A stretch of DNA of 64,000 bases, taken from contig NZ_JAVXZZ010000001.1 of NCBI RefSeq assembly GCF_032337135.1, positions 62,001 to 126,000 of the forward strand, read 5' to 3'. This document shows, piece by piece, positions 45,281 through 53,652 of the stretch; the first letter of the stretch is position 1; every line of letters begins with the position of its first letter. Source of the DNA: Allorhodoferax sp032337135 (GTDB lineage Bacteria; Pseudomonadota; Gammaproteobacteria; Burkholderiales; Burkholderiaceae_C). A model generated the notes under the pieces. That model saw only the letters and a list, made by a program, of their open reading frames with translations, was not told the DNA's origin and made no database searches. Made by a program: the position numbers and the translations under genes.

Positions 45281-45313
45281 GGCACCAAATGCGTGATTTT
45301 AGGCACCAAATGC
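45281..45313 (+). promoter_or_regulatory. Tandem direct repeat, probable AraC-type operator
   Basis: GGCACCAAATGC occurs at 45281-45292 and again at 45302-45313, 21 bp start to start, i.e. two helical turns, on the same face. This is the geometry of AraC-family half-sites. They lie between the regulator and the aconitase-X operon, about 77 bp before the first start codon, so binding could activate that operon. Confidence 0.7.
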
Positions 45314-45389
45314 TAGAAATAAAAAATTCCAAAAGAATAAATTTCTGTTCCGTTAGCCACCCACATCCAACTCGGAAGGAGACAAGCAA

Positions 45390-45824
45390 ATGGAACAAAA
45401 AATCGTGCTCAAGGGCGTTGCAAAGGCACGCGGACATGCGTCTGGCGAAGCTTTGGTGAGCCCCATGAACCTGAGCTGGGCACCTTGCTCAATTCTCAAT
45501 GACGGCTCCATCAGGGCCTATGGAAACCCCCTCAATGGCGAAAACGTCAAGGGCAAGATCATCGTGTACCCCACGGTGACGGGTTCCACTTCGGGTTCGT
45601 TTGGAATGCTGTTCAAAGTCAAGCAAGCCAAAACCGGCCCCACCGGCATCATTTGCAAGGACGTGCACTTCATCGACATTGCCGGCTGCATCGCCAGCGA
45701 CATTCCCGCCATCGACTCCTTTGACGTCGATCCAGTGGAGGTGATCCAGTCAGGAGACTGGGTCGAAATCCGTGCCGACGAAGTCGGCAAGGAAGCCACC
45801 GTCACCATCACCCGCAAAGCTTGA
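45390..45824 (+). CDS. Aconitase X small subunit (swivel domain, DUF126)
   Basis: A 144-residue homologue of the aconitase-X swivel subunit (PF01989). The glycine/serine loop GSTSGSFGM (about residues 69-77), preceded by KIIVYP, is the family signature, with ASDIPAIDSF near the end. It pairs with the large subunit encoded 43 bp downstream. Known aconitase-X enzymes are cis-3-hydroxy-L-proline dehydratases in bacteria and a phosphomevalonate dehydratase in archaea. AAGGAG lies just upstream. Confidence 0.88.
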   Translation: MEQKIVLKGVAKARGHASGEALVSPMNLSWAPCSILNDGSIRAYGNPLNGENVKGKIIVYPTVTGSTSGSFGMLFKVKQAKTGPTGIICKDVHFIDIAGCIASDIPAIDSFDVDPVEVIQSGDWVEIRADEVGKEATVTITRKA

Positions 45825-45867
45825 CGCAAGCGCCGTTCATCCCTCACACAGCAAAAAGAGACACACC

Positions 45868-47205
45868 ATGATACTGAACACCTACGAACAGGAAATGATC
45901 GACGGCAAGCATGGCCCAGCCAAGAAGCTGGCGATGGAAAAGCTGGTGGACTTCGGCAATGCGGTTGGTGCCACCGAGATGGTTCCTCTGTCCTTTGTCC
46001 ATTACATCGGTGCCGTGAAGGACTTGTCCAAGGACCTGCCCGAATACGAGAAGTACGAATGGGGCCAGGGCCTGCAGCTGGAGCCCTTCTTCGAAATGGA
46101 TGCCAAGTTGTCGGGTGATTCCAAGTGCACCGCCTGCACCGACCCGCTGCTGCTCCAACTGGACCGCTACGACGAGGAAGGAACGCCCTGGAACAACAAG
46201 TTCTTCAAGCTGCCCAAAGTAGTCCATGAGGCTTCGGTCGAAGGCTTCAACGCCATGAAGAAGATGGGCTGGGTCAACACCCTGTCTTGCACGCCACAGT
46301 TCAACACCGTGTCGCCCAAGTACGGTCAATACGCGGCTTCCTGCGAATCCAGCTGCGCCTGCTATCTCAACACCATCCTGGGGGTGAAGACCAACCGCGA
46401 AAACGCGGTCACTGGCATGTACGCGGCCTTCACCGGAACGCTGCCCAAATACGGCATGTTGCTGGAAGAAAACCGCAAGGCCAAGCTGATTTTCGAAATC
46501 GCGGACGAGGTCAAGAACTCCATTACCGATGATCCTGCCGACTGGGCGGCCCTGGGTGGCACCATCGCCATGAAGGTCAACAACCGCGGCATCCCTGCTG
46601 TACTGAACATGCCTGATCGTTTGACCGGTTCTGCCGCCAAGGCGTTCACCGCCTGCGCCTCTCCTGGCATGAACGACCCCTTGCTGCACCTGATTGGCAT
46701 TACGCCGGGCTCCAATACGCTGGAAGATGCCTTTGGCGGACCCGTGCCTGCCGACGTGGTGCGTATCAAGATCACCTTGAAAGATCTGCAGGAAACTTAC
46801 GAACACCTGTGCTCGGCCAAGAACGACAAAGTGGACATCGTTCACATGGGTTGCCCTCACCTCACCTATGAGGAGATCCGTCAGATTGCCAAGGCGATTG
46901 AAGGCAAGAAGGTCAACAAAGACGTGATGATGTGGGTGCAGACCGACACCCCCAGCTACATGATGGCCAAGCACTACGGCGAAGCAAAGATCATCGAAGA
47001 AGCAGGTGCCAAGATCTACCACCAGACCTGCGCAGGGATGAACCAGCTCAGCGAAAACTGGGGGACCAACTACAACGTCGCAACCAATAGCTTCAAGCAG
47101 GTCAAGATTTTCGGAGGCCTTGGCCCCGGAATGATCTTTGGCAGCCTGCCCGACTTGGTAAACGCCGCTGTCACCGGCCGCTTCGTTTCGACCCGCTGGA
47201 AGTAA
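45868..47205 (+). CDS. Aconitase X large (catalytic) subunit, DUF521
   Basis: The 445-residue catalytic domain of aconitase X (PF04412). Visible features are Cys87-x2-Cys90, SCTPQFN with Cys141, the CESSCACYLNTILGVKTNRE stretch with Cys159, 163 and 165, and MGCPHLTYEE with a further cysteine. Extra cysteines at 159, 163 and 165 are unusual for the family's ESS(A)-type motif, and could affect the iron-sulfur centre. Together with the small subunit it should be a hydro-lyase. The substrate is not readable from sequence. AAAAAGAG lies before the ATG. Confidence 0.88.
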   Translation: MILNTYEQEMIDGKHGPAKKLAMEKLVDFGNAVGATEMVPLSFVHYIGAVKDLSKDLPEYEKYEWGQGLQLEPFFEMDAKLSGDSKCTACTDPLLLQLDRYDEEGTPWNNKFFKLPKVVHEASVEGFNAMKKMGWVNTLSCTPQFNTVSPKYGQYAASCESSCACYLNTILGVKTNRENAVTGMYAAFTGTLPKYGMLLEENRKAKLIFEIADEVKNSITDDPADWAALGGTIAMKVNNRGIPAVLNMPDRLTGSAAKAFTACASPGMNDPLLHLIGITPGSNTLEDAFGGPVPADVVRIKITLKDLQETYEHLCSAKNDKVDIVHMGCPHLTYEEIRQIAKAIEGKKVNKDVMMWVQTDTPSYMMAKHYGEAKIIEEAGAKIYHQTCAGMNQLSENWGTNYNVATNSFKQVKIFGGLGPGMIFGSLPDLVNAAVTGRFVSTRWK

Positions 47206-47284
47206 TTCCACAGGCTTCCTGCATGCAGCTCGCACAGACATTGCGCCGCTGCATGCCCCGCAAAGTTTCAATTAGGAGAAAGTA

Positions 47285-48337
47285 ATGCAATTCTTTGATG
47301 ATTCCCTGCTCCCCGAAAACCAACAGCCCCTGGTAATCCAGGTCGCCCCCTTTGGACCGGAATTCCTGCCCGGTGATTCCGACGACATTCCGGTATCCCT
47401 GGACGCACAAATCCAGAAAGCTGTGGACTGCTACAACGCAGGCGCTACCGTGCTGCACGTGCACTGCCGAGAGGAAGACGGCCAGGGCTCGAAGCGCCTG
47501 TCGCGCTTCAACGAAACGCTGGCCCGCCTGCGCGAGGCTGTGCCAGACATGCTGTTGCAAGTGGGCGGTTCCATTTCCTTTGCGCCCGAAGGTGAGGGCA
47601 ATGAAGCCAAGTGGCTCAGTGACGACACGCGCCACATGCTGGCCGAGCTGACCCCCAAGCCCGACCAGGTGACCATTGCCATCAACACCAATCAGATGAA
47701 CGTCTGCGAGTTGATGTCGGCCGACGACGTCGCCGGCACTTCGCTGGCCTTGCCGGCCTACCAGGCGGCCTATTCCGAAATGACCATTCCCTCCGGCCCG
47801 GCATTCGTGGCCGAGCACTTGAAGCGCCTGCAGGCAGCCGGCATCCAGCCGCATTTCATGCTGGCAGACGTAGGTCAGCTGGAAACCGTGGAGCGCCTGA
47901 TGCGACGCGGTATCTACACTGGCCCGCTGATTCTCAATCACGTCATGATCGGTGGTGGACTGGATGGTCCCAATCCCCGCAACATGATGGAATTCATCAA
48001 CCGTTGTCCCGAAGGCGCAGTGCTGACCATCGAAACCATCATGCGCAACGTGTTGCCCTTGACCACCATGGCCATCGCCATGGGTCTGCACACCCGCGTG
48101 GGCATCGAAGACAACCTGTGGGGCAAGAAGGGTGAACGCATGACCTCGGTGAAGCAGGTAGAGCAGCAGGTACGCATCGCCCGTGAGTTGCACCGTGAAG
48201 TCGCCACCGGCAAACAGGCCCGCGAGATCTACAAGATTGGCGAGCATTACAAGTCCGTGGACGAAACACTGGCCAAGGTTGGCTATGCGCCTAACCGGAC
48301 CAATGAGCGCGGTAACCCTCTGCGCCTGGCTGCCTAA
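47285..48337 (+). CDS. BKACE family beta-keto acid cleavage enzyme
   Basis: A 350-residue member of the DUF849/BKACE family (PF05853), which condenses a beta-keto acid with acetyl-CoA to give acetoacetate and a new acyl-CoA. The zinc-binding histidines are His58 and His60 in LHVHCREEDG, and GIEDNLW near residue 277 carries the conserved acidic residue. The exact keto acid varies among members (3-keto-5-aminohexanoate, dehydrocarnitine and others). Directly downstream is an SDR that could supply the keto acid. Confidence 0.92.
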   Translation: MQFFDDSLLPENQQPLVIQVAPFGPEFLPGDSDDIPVSLDAQIQKAVDCYNAGATVLHVHCREEDGQGSKRLSRFNETLARLREAVPDMLLQVGGSISFAPEGEGNEAKWLSDDTRHMLAELTPKPDQVTIAINTNQMNVCELMSADDVAGTSLALPAYQAAYSEMTIPSGPAFVAEHLKRLQAAGIQPHFMLADVGQLETVERLMRRGIYTGPLILNHVMIGGGLDGPNPRNMMEFINRCPEGAVLTIETIMRNVLPLTTMAIAMGLHTRVGIEDNLWGKKGERMTSVKQVEQQVRIARELHREVATGKQAREIYKIGEHYKSVDETLAKVGYAPNRTNERGNPLRLAA

Positions 48338-48379
48338 CGCAAAGCGCTGAATCAATCACAACGCATAAGGAGACTACCC

Positions 48380-49225
48380 ATGATGGTGGACAGCAATCCG
48401 AGAGAGCGCTTCGTTGGTAAAGTGGTCGTCGTGACCGGTGCGGCGGGCCAACTGGGGCGTGCGATCGCATTGGCGTTTGCCGCGCAAGGTGCACAGGTAG
48501 TGGCAACCGACATCCATGCTCAGCGACTGGACGAAGTTGCGCAAGACCTCCAAGCTGTGGGTAGTCCCTTCATGTGCAAGACCTGTGACGTGTCCAGCAG
48601 TTCTGATGTCAAAGGCCTGTTCGATACGGTCAAGGAAAAATTTGGAACTGTGCATGTGTTGGTGAACAATGCCGCCATCGTTCCCGAGCGGCCCGATGAC
48701 GCGGCCCGTCGATCCAAGCACTACGGTTACCTGACCACACCCCAGCCACGTCAATCGCTGCAATTCACCAGCAATCTGACGGACGAGGATTGGCACCGCT
48801 ACTGGGGTGTGAACGTCCACGGCGTCTTCTACTGCACACGTGAAGCCCTGCGAATGATGGAACCCCAAGGTGAAGGTCGCATCATCAATGTGGCATCGAC
48901 TTCGGGCATTTCTGCCCTGAGCGCGCACAGTCCGCACTATTCGGCAAGCAAAGGTGCCGTTATCGCCTTTACCAAATCGGTTGCCGCGGAAGTTGCTGGT
49001 GCCAATATCTTCGTCAATGCCATGGCCCCCGGTGGAATTGAGACCCAGGCCTTCAAGGACTACCTTGCAGCCATGACCGAAGAGCAACGCAACCGGCTTT
49101 GGCAAATTGTTCCTGCAGGACGCCTCGGCGCACTACAGGAATACACAGACACAGTGCTTTTCCTCGCGGGTCCGCACTACTTGGTTGGACAGGTGATCAG
49201 TCCAAATGGCGGCATGGTGATCTAA
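48380..49225 (+). CDS. SDR-family oxidoreductase
   Basis: A 281-residue short-chain dehydrogenase. TGAAGQLG (residues 19-26) binds the nucleotide, VNNAA is at 95-99, Ser173/175 and Tyr187-x3-Lys191 form the catalytic set, and MAPGGIETQ follows. An insertion of roughly 25 residues after NNAA (VPERPDD...SLQFTS, about 101-131) is longer than in classical SDRs. Aspartate 44 (VVATDI) suggests NAD rather than NADP. In context it may oxidise a beta-hydroxy acid for the BKACE enzyme. AAGGAG precedes the ATG. Confidence 0.9.
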   Translation: MMVDSNPRERFVGKVVVVTGAAGQLGRAIALAFAAQGAQVVATDIHAQRLDEVAQDLQAVGSPFMCKTCDVSSSSDVKGLFDTVKEKFGTVHVLVNNAAIVPERPDDAARRSKHYGYLTTPQPRQSLQFTSNLTDEDWHRYWGVNVHGVFYCTREALRMMEPQGEGRIINVASTSGISALSAHSPHYSASKGAVIAFTKSVAAEVAGANIFVNAMAPGGIETQAFKDYLAAMTEEQRNRLWQIVPAGRLGALQEYTDTVLFLAGPHYLVGQVISPNGGMVI

Positions 49226-49273
49226 AACCAGTCGCTTGGCTGGTTCTACAAATAAACGATGAAGGAGACAGAA

Positions 49274-50566
49274 ATGAGTACATCGAACGGAACTACATGG
49301 AAAGACAGGCCGGGAGCAATCCTGATAGGCCTGCTCTTTATGCACGTGCTGGCGCACATCGATCGCAACATGCTGCTGGGTTTTTCCCCCCAGATCACCG
49401 GCGAATTGTCCTTGTCCAATGCCCAGTACGGATTCCTCACCGGAGCCGTTTGGGTGCTGAGCTACGGCTTCATGGCCACGTTCATGGGCTCGCTGGCAGA
49501 CCGTTTCAGCCGTACCAAGGTGATCGCTGCTGGCGTCTTGATCTGGAGTGTTTGCACTGCGGCCTCAGGCTTTGCACAAGACTTTGGCCAGATGGTCGTG
49601 GCACGCTTCCTGGTTGCCAGCGGTGAGGCAGCCTTGGTACCTGCTGCGGTGTCCTTGATTGCAGAGGTTTTCAGCGCACAACGCCGCAGCAGTGCGGTGG
49701 GTGTTTTCTTCGTAGGCATCCCGTTGGGTATTGGTCTGGCGTTTGTCATCGCCGGTTCCTTGGGGGTGACCTGGGGCTGGCGCATGACGTTCATGGCTCT
49801 GGGTGTTGCAGGGGTTGGATTGACCTTTCCGCTGTTGTTGCTCAAGGATGATCGTGGAAACCTGGCAGCCGCCGAACGCGGTGCCCCGTTCTTCCAGCAG
49901 CTGCGTGCTGTGCACGGTGTGATGAAGGAATGCAAGCCGCTGCGTCAGACGGTAGTGGGCTTTGTATTGGTTCACTTTGCCTTTGCAGGCCTCTCGTTTG
50001 TGCAGCTGTGGCTGGTGCGCGAACGCGGCTTTGACGCAGCCCAGATTGCCAAGCAGATGGGCGGTTTGCAAATCGTCTTCGGAACCCTGGGTGCCATCCT
50101 TGGAGGTATCGCAAGCGACCGCCTGTTCAAGCGTTTCAAGGGTGGACATGCCACCGTAGTCACGCTGTTGGTGCTGTTCCTCGCTCCTCTCATGCTGACT
50201 TACCGTTTTGCGGCACCAGGCTCTGCGTTGTTCTATGTCGGTATGTGTGCCGGCTTCTTCCTCCCATTGGCGGTGTATGGCCCTTGCCTGACTCTGTTTC
50301 AAACCCTGGCACCTGCAAGCATGCGCTCCACCGTTGTCGGTGTGGTCATGTTGCTGCTGAATGTGGTTGCGATTGCGATTGGAAACCTGGCCGTCGGTGC
50401 CATTAGCGACCGTTTGACCAAGGCGGGATCCACACAAGGCCTGTCGACTGTGTTGATTGCTACCGACGTCTTGGTGGCGCTGTCACTGTGGTTCTTCTGG
50501 CGCGCTTCATTGAGCGGAGACCCACGCCTGGGAGCTGAGCGCGACAAATCCATCGTTGCACACTGA
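49274..50566 (+). CDS. MFS transporter
   Basis: A 430-residue major facilitator with about 12 helices and the loop-2 signature GSLADRFSRTKVIA (around residues 75-88). DxNML near helix 1 (HIDRNMLLGFSPQI) is typical of organic-acid and aromatic-acid MFS permeases. Its place between the SDR and ferredoxin genes suggests uptake of the pathway substrate. The start at 49274 has AAGGAG six bases upstream; the Met at 49259 would place that site inside the gene. Confidence 0.92.
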   Translation: MSTSNGTTWKDRPGAILIGLLFMHVLAHIDRNMLLGFSPQITGELSLSNAQYGFLTGAVWVLSYGFMATFMGSLADRFSRTKVIAAGVLIWSVCTAASGFAQDFGQMVVARFLVASGEAALVPAAVSLIAEVFSAQRRSSAVGVFFVGIPLGIGLAFVIAGSLGVTWGWRMTFMALGVAGVGLTFPLLLLKDDRGNLAAAERGAPFFQQLRAVHGVMKECKPLRQTVVGFVLVHFAFAGLSFVQLWLVRERGFDAAQIAKQMGGLQIVFGTLGAILGGIASDRLFKRFKGGHATVVTLLVLFLAPLMLTYRFAAPGSALFYVGMCAGFFLPLAVYGPCLTLFQTLAPASMRSTVVGVVMLLLNVVAIAIGNLAVGAISDRLTKAGSTQGLSTVLIATDVLVALSLWFFWRASLSGDPRLGAERDKSIVAH

Positions 50567-50626
50567 TCCAAACGTAACACCACCAACGATGCTGCCTCTG
50601 CCCAGAGGCAGCAGGAGGTTAAGCAC

Positions 50627-50941
50627 ATGTCACGTGATGTCGTAGTGACCCAACTTTGGAAAGTACCCCAGACACGGGGGCTGCATTGCAGCGTCAACGG
50701 TCTGGAGTTGGCAGTCTTTCGGGTCGATGGCGAAGTCTTTGCCATTGCCGACAGCTGCCCCCACAGTGGTGCATCCCTTTCCAACGGCAAGATCAGCGGC
50801 CACACAGTCGCCTGCCCCGCGCATGGTCTGAAATTTGACGTGCGTACCGGTTGCTCGCAAGTCTCACCCGACCTGCGCAACAAGACCTATCCGGTGCGAG
50901 TGGACCACGGCAACGTGGTACTCGATCTGGATGCAATTTGA
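50627..50941 (+). CDS. Rieske [2Fe-2S] ferredoxin
   Basis: A 104-residue Rieske protein with ligands Cys44-P-His46 and Cys63-x2-His66 (CPHSG and CPAHG), the NirD/BphF-like soluble type. Such proteins pass electrons to Rieske oxygenases, but no oxygenase gene is in this operon. It could donate to another enzyme here or to a distant oxygenase (for example 19097-20254). It starts 60 bp after the MFS gene and is followed 14 bp later by the CoA ligase. Confidence 0.93.
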   Translation: MSRDVVVTQLWKVPQTRGLHCSVNGLELAVFRVDGEVFAIADSCPHSGASLSNGKISGHTVACPAHGLKFDVRTGCSQVSPDLRNKTYPVRVDHGNVVLDLDAI

Positions 50942-50955
50942 AATCAGGAGAAGAA

Positions 50956-52602
50956 ATGCTGAACGGACAAATGATGCAAATGCCGCTGCTGGTGTCCAGC
51001 CTGCTGGTGCATGCCGAACGCCACCACCCGGAGCAAGAAGTGGTGTCACGCCGGGTTGAAGGTGACATCCACCGCGAAACCTTTGCCGAGTTGGCCTCGC
51101 GCTCGCGCCGTGTTGCCAATGCCTTGAAGCACCTGGGCGTGCAAATGTCCGACCGCGTGGCAACCTTGGCCTGGAACGGCTACCGCCACATGGAGCTCTA
51201 CTACGGCGTGTCGGGCTCGGGCGCCGTCCTGCACACCCTGAATCCCCGCCTGCACCCGGACCAGGTGGTGTGGATTGCCGACCATGCCGAAGACCAGGTC
51301 CTGTTCTTTGACATGACCTTCCTGCCCATCATCGAAGCCATTGCCGGACGCGTGAAGACCATCAAGGCCTTCGTGGCCATGACCGACCGCTCCCACATGC
51401 CGGCCAGCACGAAGATCCCCAACCTGCTGTGCTACGAAGAACTGCTGGCGCAATCTTCCGACCGCTACGACTGGCCTGAGTTCGACGAGCAAGCTGCCTG
51501 CACCCTGTGCTACACCAGCGGCACCACCGGCAACCCCAAAGGTGTTCTGTACTCGCATCGCTCGACCATGCTGCATGCCTTTGGAGCAGCCTTGCCCGAT
51601 GCATTGAACTGCTCGGCCAGCGACGTCATCTTGCCGGTGGTTCCCATGTTCCACGTCAACGCCTGGAGCCTGCCGTATGTGGCCTGCATGGTCGGCTCCA
51701 AGCTTGTCTTCCCCGGCCCGGGGCTCGATGGCAAGTCCTTGTACGAACTCATGGAGTACGAAAACGTCACCGTATCGGCCGGCGTGCCCACCGTCTGGCA
51801 GGGTTTGCTGGGTCATATGGAGCCGCAGGGGCTGCGTTTTTCCAGCATGAAGCGCACCATCATCGGTGGCTCGGCCTGTCCTCCGGCCATGCTCAAGACC
51901 TTTGAGCAAACCTATGGCGTGCACGTCCTGCATGCCTGGGGCATGACCGAGATGAGCCCCCTGGGCACCGTCATGTCCTTCAAGCCCGAACACCTCAAAC
52001 TCAGTGAAGAAGAGCGCCTGGCCGTACAAGCCAAGCAAGGTCGCGTCGTCTTCGGCGTGGACATGAAAATCGTCGACCCCGAAGGCAAGGAGCTGCCCCG
52101 CGACGGCTCGGTCTCGGGTGACCTGCTGGTGCGCGGACACTGGATCATCGACACCTACTTCAAGCAGCAGGACAGCAGCCCACTGGTCAAGGACGGCGCA
52201 GGTCGTGGCTGGTTCCCCACCGGGGACGTGGCCAAGATCACCTCCGACGGTGTGATGCAGATCACCGACCGCAGCAAGGACGTGATCAAGTCCGGCGGCG
52301 AGTGGATCGGCTCCATTGACCTGGAAAACATCGCCATGGCCCACCCGGCTGTGGCCATGGCCGCCTGCATTGCCGCCAAGCACCCCAAGTGGGATGAGCG
52401 CCCCTTGCTGGTGGTGGTGAAGAAGCCTGCAGCCGAGGTCAGCCGCGAAGACATCCTGCAATTCTTCGAAGGCAAGATCGCCAAGTGGTGGACGCCTGAC
52501 GACGTGGTCTTCGTCGAATCCATTCCGCTGGGGGCCACCGGCAAGATGATGAAGGTGAAGCTGCGCGAACAGTTTGCCGACTACAAGCTGCCGACGGCGT
52601 AA
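50956..52602 (+). CDS. Acyl-CoA ligase (AMP-forming, fatty-acid type)
   Basis: A 548-residue adenylate-forming enzyme that makes acyl-CoA from a carboxylic acid, ATP and CoA. The P-loop TSGTTGNPKG is at 187-196, followed by HAWGMTEMSPLG, GWFPTGDVAKI and the C-terminal RSKDVIKSGGEWIGS core, with the catalytic lysine in TGKMMK near the end. Sequence style matches medium/long-chain FadD- or AlkK-like ligases. CAGGAG sits before ATG 50956. It probably activates the pathway acid. Confidence 0.94.
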   Translation: MLNGQMMQMPLLVSSLLVHAERHHPEQEVVSRRVEGDIHRETFAELASRSRRVANALKHLGVQMSDRVATLAWNGYRHMELYYGVSGSGAVLHTLNPRLHPDQVVWIADHAEDQVLFFDMTFLPIIEAIAGRVKTIKAFVAMTDRSHMPASTKIPNLLCYEELLAQSSDRYDWPEFDEQAACTLCYTSGTTGNPKGVLYSHRSTMLHAFGAALPDALNCSASDVILPVVPMFHVNAWSLPYVACMVGSKLVFPGPGLDGKSLYELMEYENVTVSAGVPTVWQGLLGHMEPQGLRFSSMKRTIIGGSACPPAMLKTFEQTYGVHVLHAWGMTEMSPLGTVMSFKPEHLKLSEEERLAVQAKQGRVVFGVDMKIVDPEGKELPRDGSVSGDLLVRGHWIIDTYFKQQDSSPLVKDGAGRGWFPTGDVAKITSDGVMQITDRSKDVIKSGGEWIGSIDLENIAMAHPAVAMAACIAAKHPKWDERPLLVVVKKPAAEVSREDILQFFEGKIAKWWTPDDVVFVESIPLGATGKMMKVKLREQFADYKLPTA

Positions 52603-52607
52603 GCACC

Positions 52608-53618
52608 ATGTCCCTGACCTCCACGACCTGGCAACAGGGGCTTGGCCGTGCCCGGGCCTTGTTCCCCGGCCTGATTGCCAGCGCCACCGTCGCGGCGGCG
52701 GCCACCTTCCTGTCGCAGCACTACGGTGCGCCGGTCATGCTGTTTGCGCTCCTCTTGGGCATGTCGATGAACTTCCTCTCGCAGGAAGGACCGTGCCGCC
52801 CCGGCATCGAACTGGCGGCCAAGCAGCTGCTGCGCCTGGGTGTGGCCCTGCTGGGCTTGCGCATTACCTATGGCCAGATTGCCGCGCTGGGCTGGGGGCC
52901 GGTGTTGCTGGTGGTGGGCTCGGTGGTCGTGACCATCATGGTGGGCATCGTGATGGCGCGCCTGGCCGGGTTCAACACCCCGTTCGGAGTCCTCACGGGT
53001 GGCGCAGTGGCCATTTGCGGCGCTTCAGCGGCATTGGCGATCTCCACCGTACTGCCAGCGCATGAACGCAAGGAGCAGGCGACCTTGTTCACCGTCATTG
53101 GCGTGAGTGCCTTGTCCACCTTGGCCATGGTGGCCTACCCCATGGTGGCGCATGCACTGGGTTACTCGGACCATGCCACGGGGCTGTTCCTGGGCGCGAC
53201 CATCCACGATGTGGCGCAGGTGGTGGGGGCCGGCTATGGGGTCTCGACCGAGGCCGGAGACACGGCCACGGTGGTCAAGCTCATGCGCGTGGCCATGCTG
53301 ATGCCGGTGATCGTGGTGTTTGCGGCCGTGTACCGTGGGCAACAGGCCGCCGGTGGGGAGCGACCGCCGATCCTGCCATGGTTCGTGGTGGCCTTTGCGG
53401 TGCTGGTGGTAGTGGGCAGTCTGGGGTGGGTGCCCGCTGTCATTCAAGGTCTGGGCAATGATGCCTCGCGCTGGTGTCTGGTGATTGCCATCTCGGCCAT
53501 CGGACTGAAAACACGCATGGTGGAAATCGTCTCTGTCGGCATTCGACCGATCGCACTCATGTTCGGGGAAACACTGTTCTTGGCGTTGCTTGCATTGGCA
53601 ATTCTGCGCTGGATGTAA
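52608..53618 (+). CDS. YeiH-family putative sulfate exporter (UPF0324)
   Basis: A 336-residue polytopic membrane protein of the YeiH family. Markers are LLRLGVALLGLRITYGQIAALG, GGAVAICGASAALAIS and FLGATIHDVAQVVGAGYGVS, the last being the most diagnostic. These proteins are predicted to export sulfate or similar anions; function is not firmly proven. It lies 5 bp after the CoA ligase stop, so it is probably part of the same transcript, which could hint at a sulfur-containing substrate. Confidence 0.88.
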   Translation: MSLTSTTWQQGLGRARALFPGLIASATVAAAATFLSQHYGAPVMLFALLLGMSMNFLSQEGPCRPGIELAAKQLLRLGVALLGLRITYGQIAALGWGPVLLVVGSVVVTIMVGIVMARLAGFNTPFGVLTGGAVAICGASAALAISTVLPAHERKEQATLFTVIGVSALSTLAMVAYPMVAHALGYSDHATGLFLGATIHDVAQVVGAGYGVSTEAGDTATVVKLMRVAMLMPVIVVFAAVYRGQQAAGGERPPILPWFVVAFAVLVVVGSLGWVPAVIQGLGNDASRWCLVIAISAIGLKTRMVEIVSVGIRPIALMFGETLFLALLALAILRWM

Positions 53619-53652
53619 GTACCTGGAAGACACAACGCTGACGGAGAAGAAA

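Noticed and set aside
45390..47205. Reading the DUF126/DUF521 pair as isopropylmalate isomerase (leuCD) or classic aconitase
   Set aside because: Domain order, sizes and the GSTSGSFG and SCTP/NRE motifs fit aconitase X, not LeuC/LeuD.
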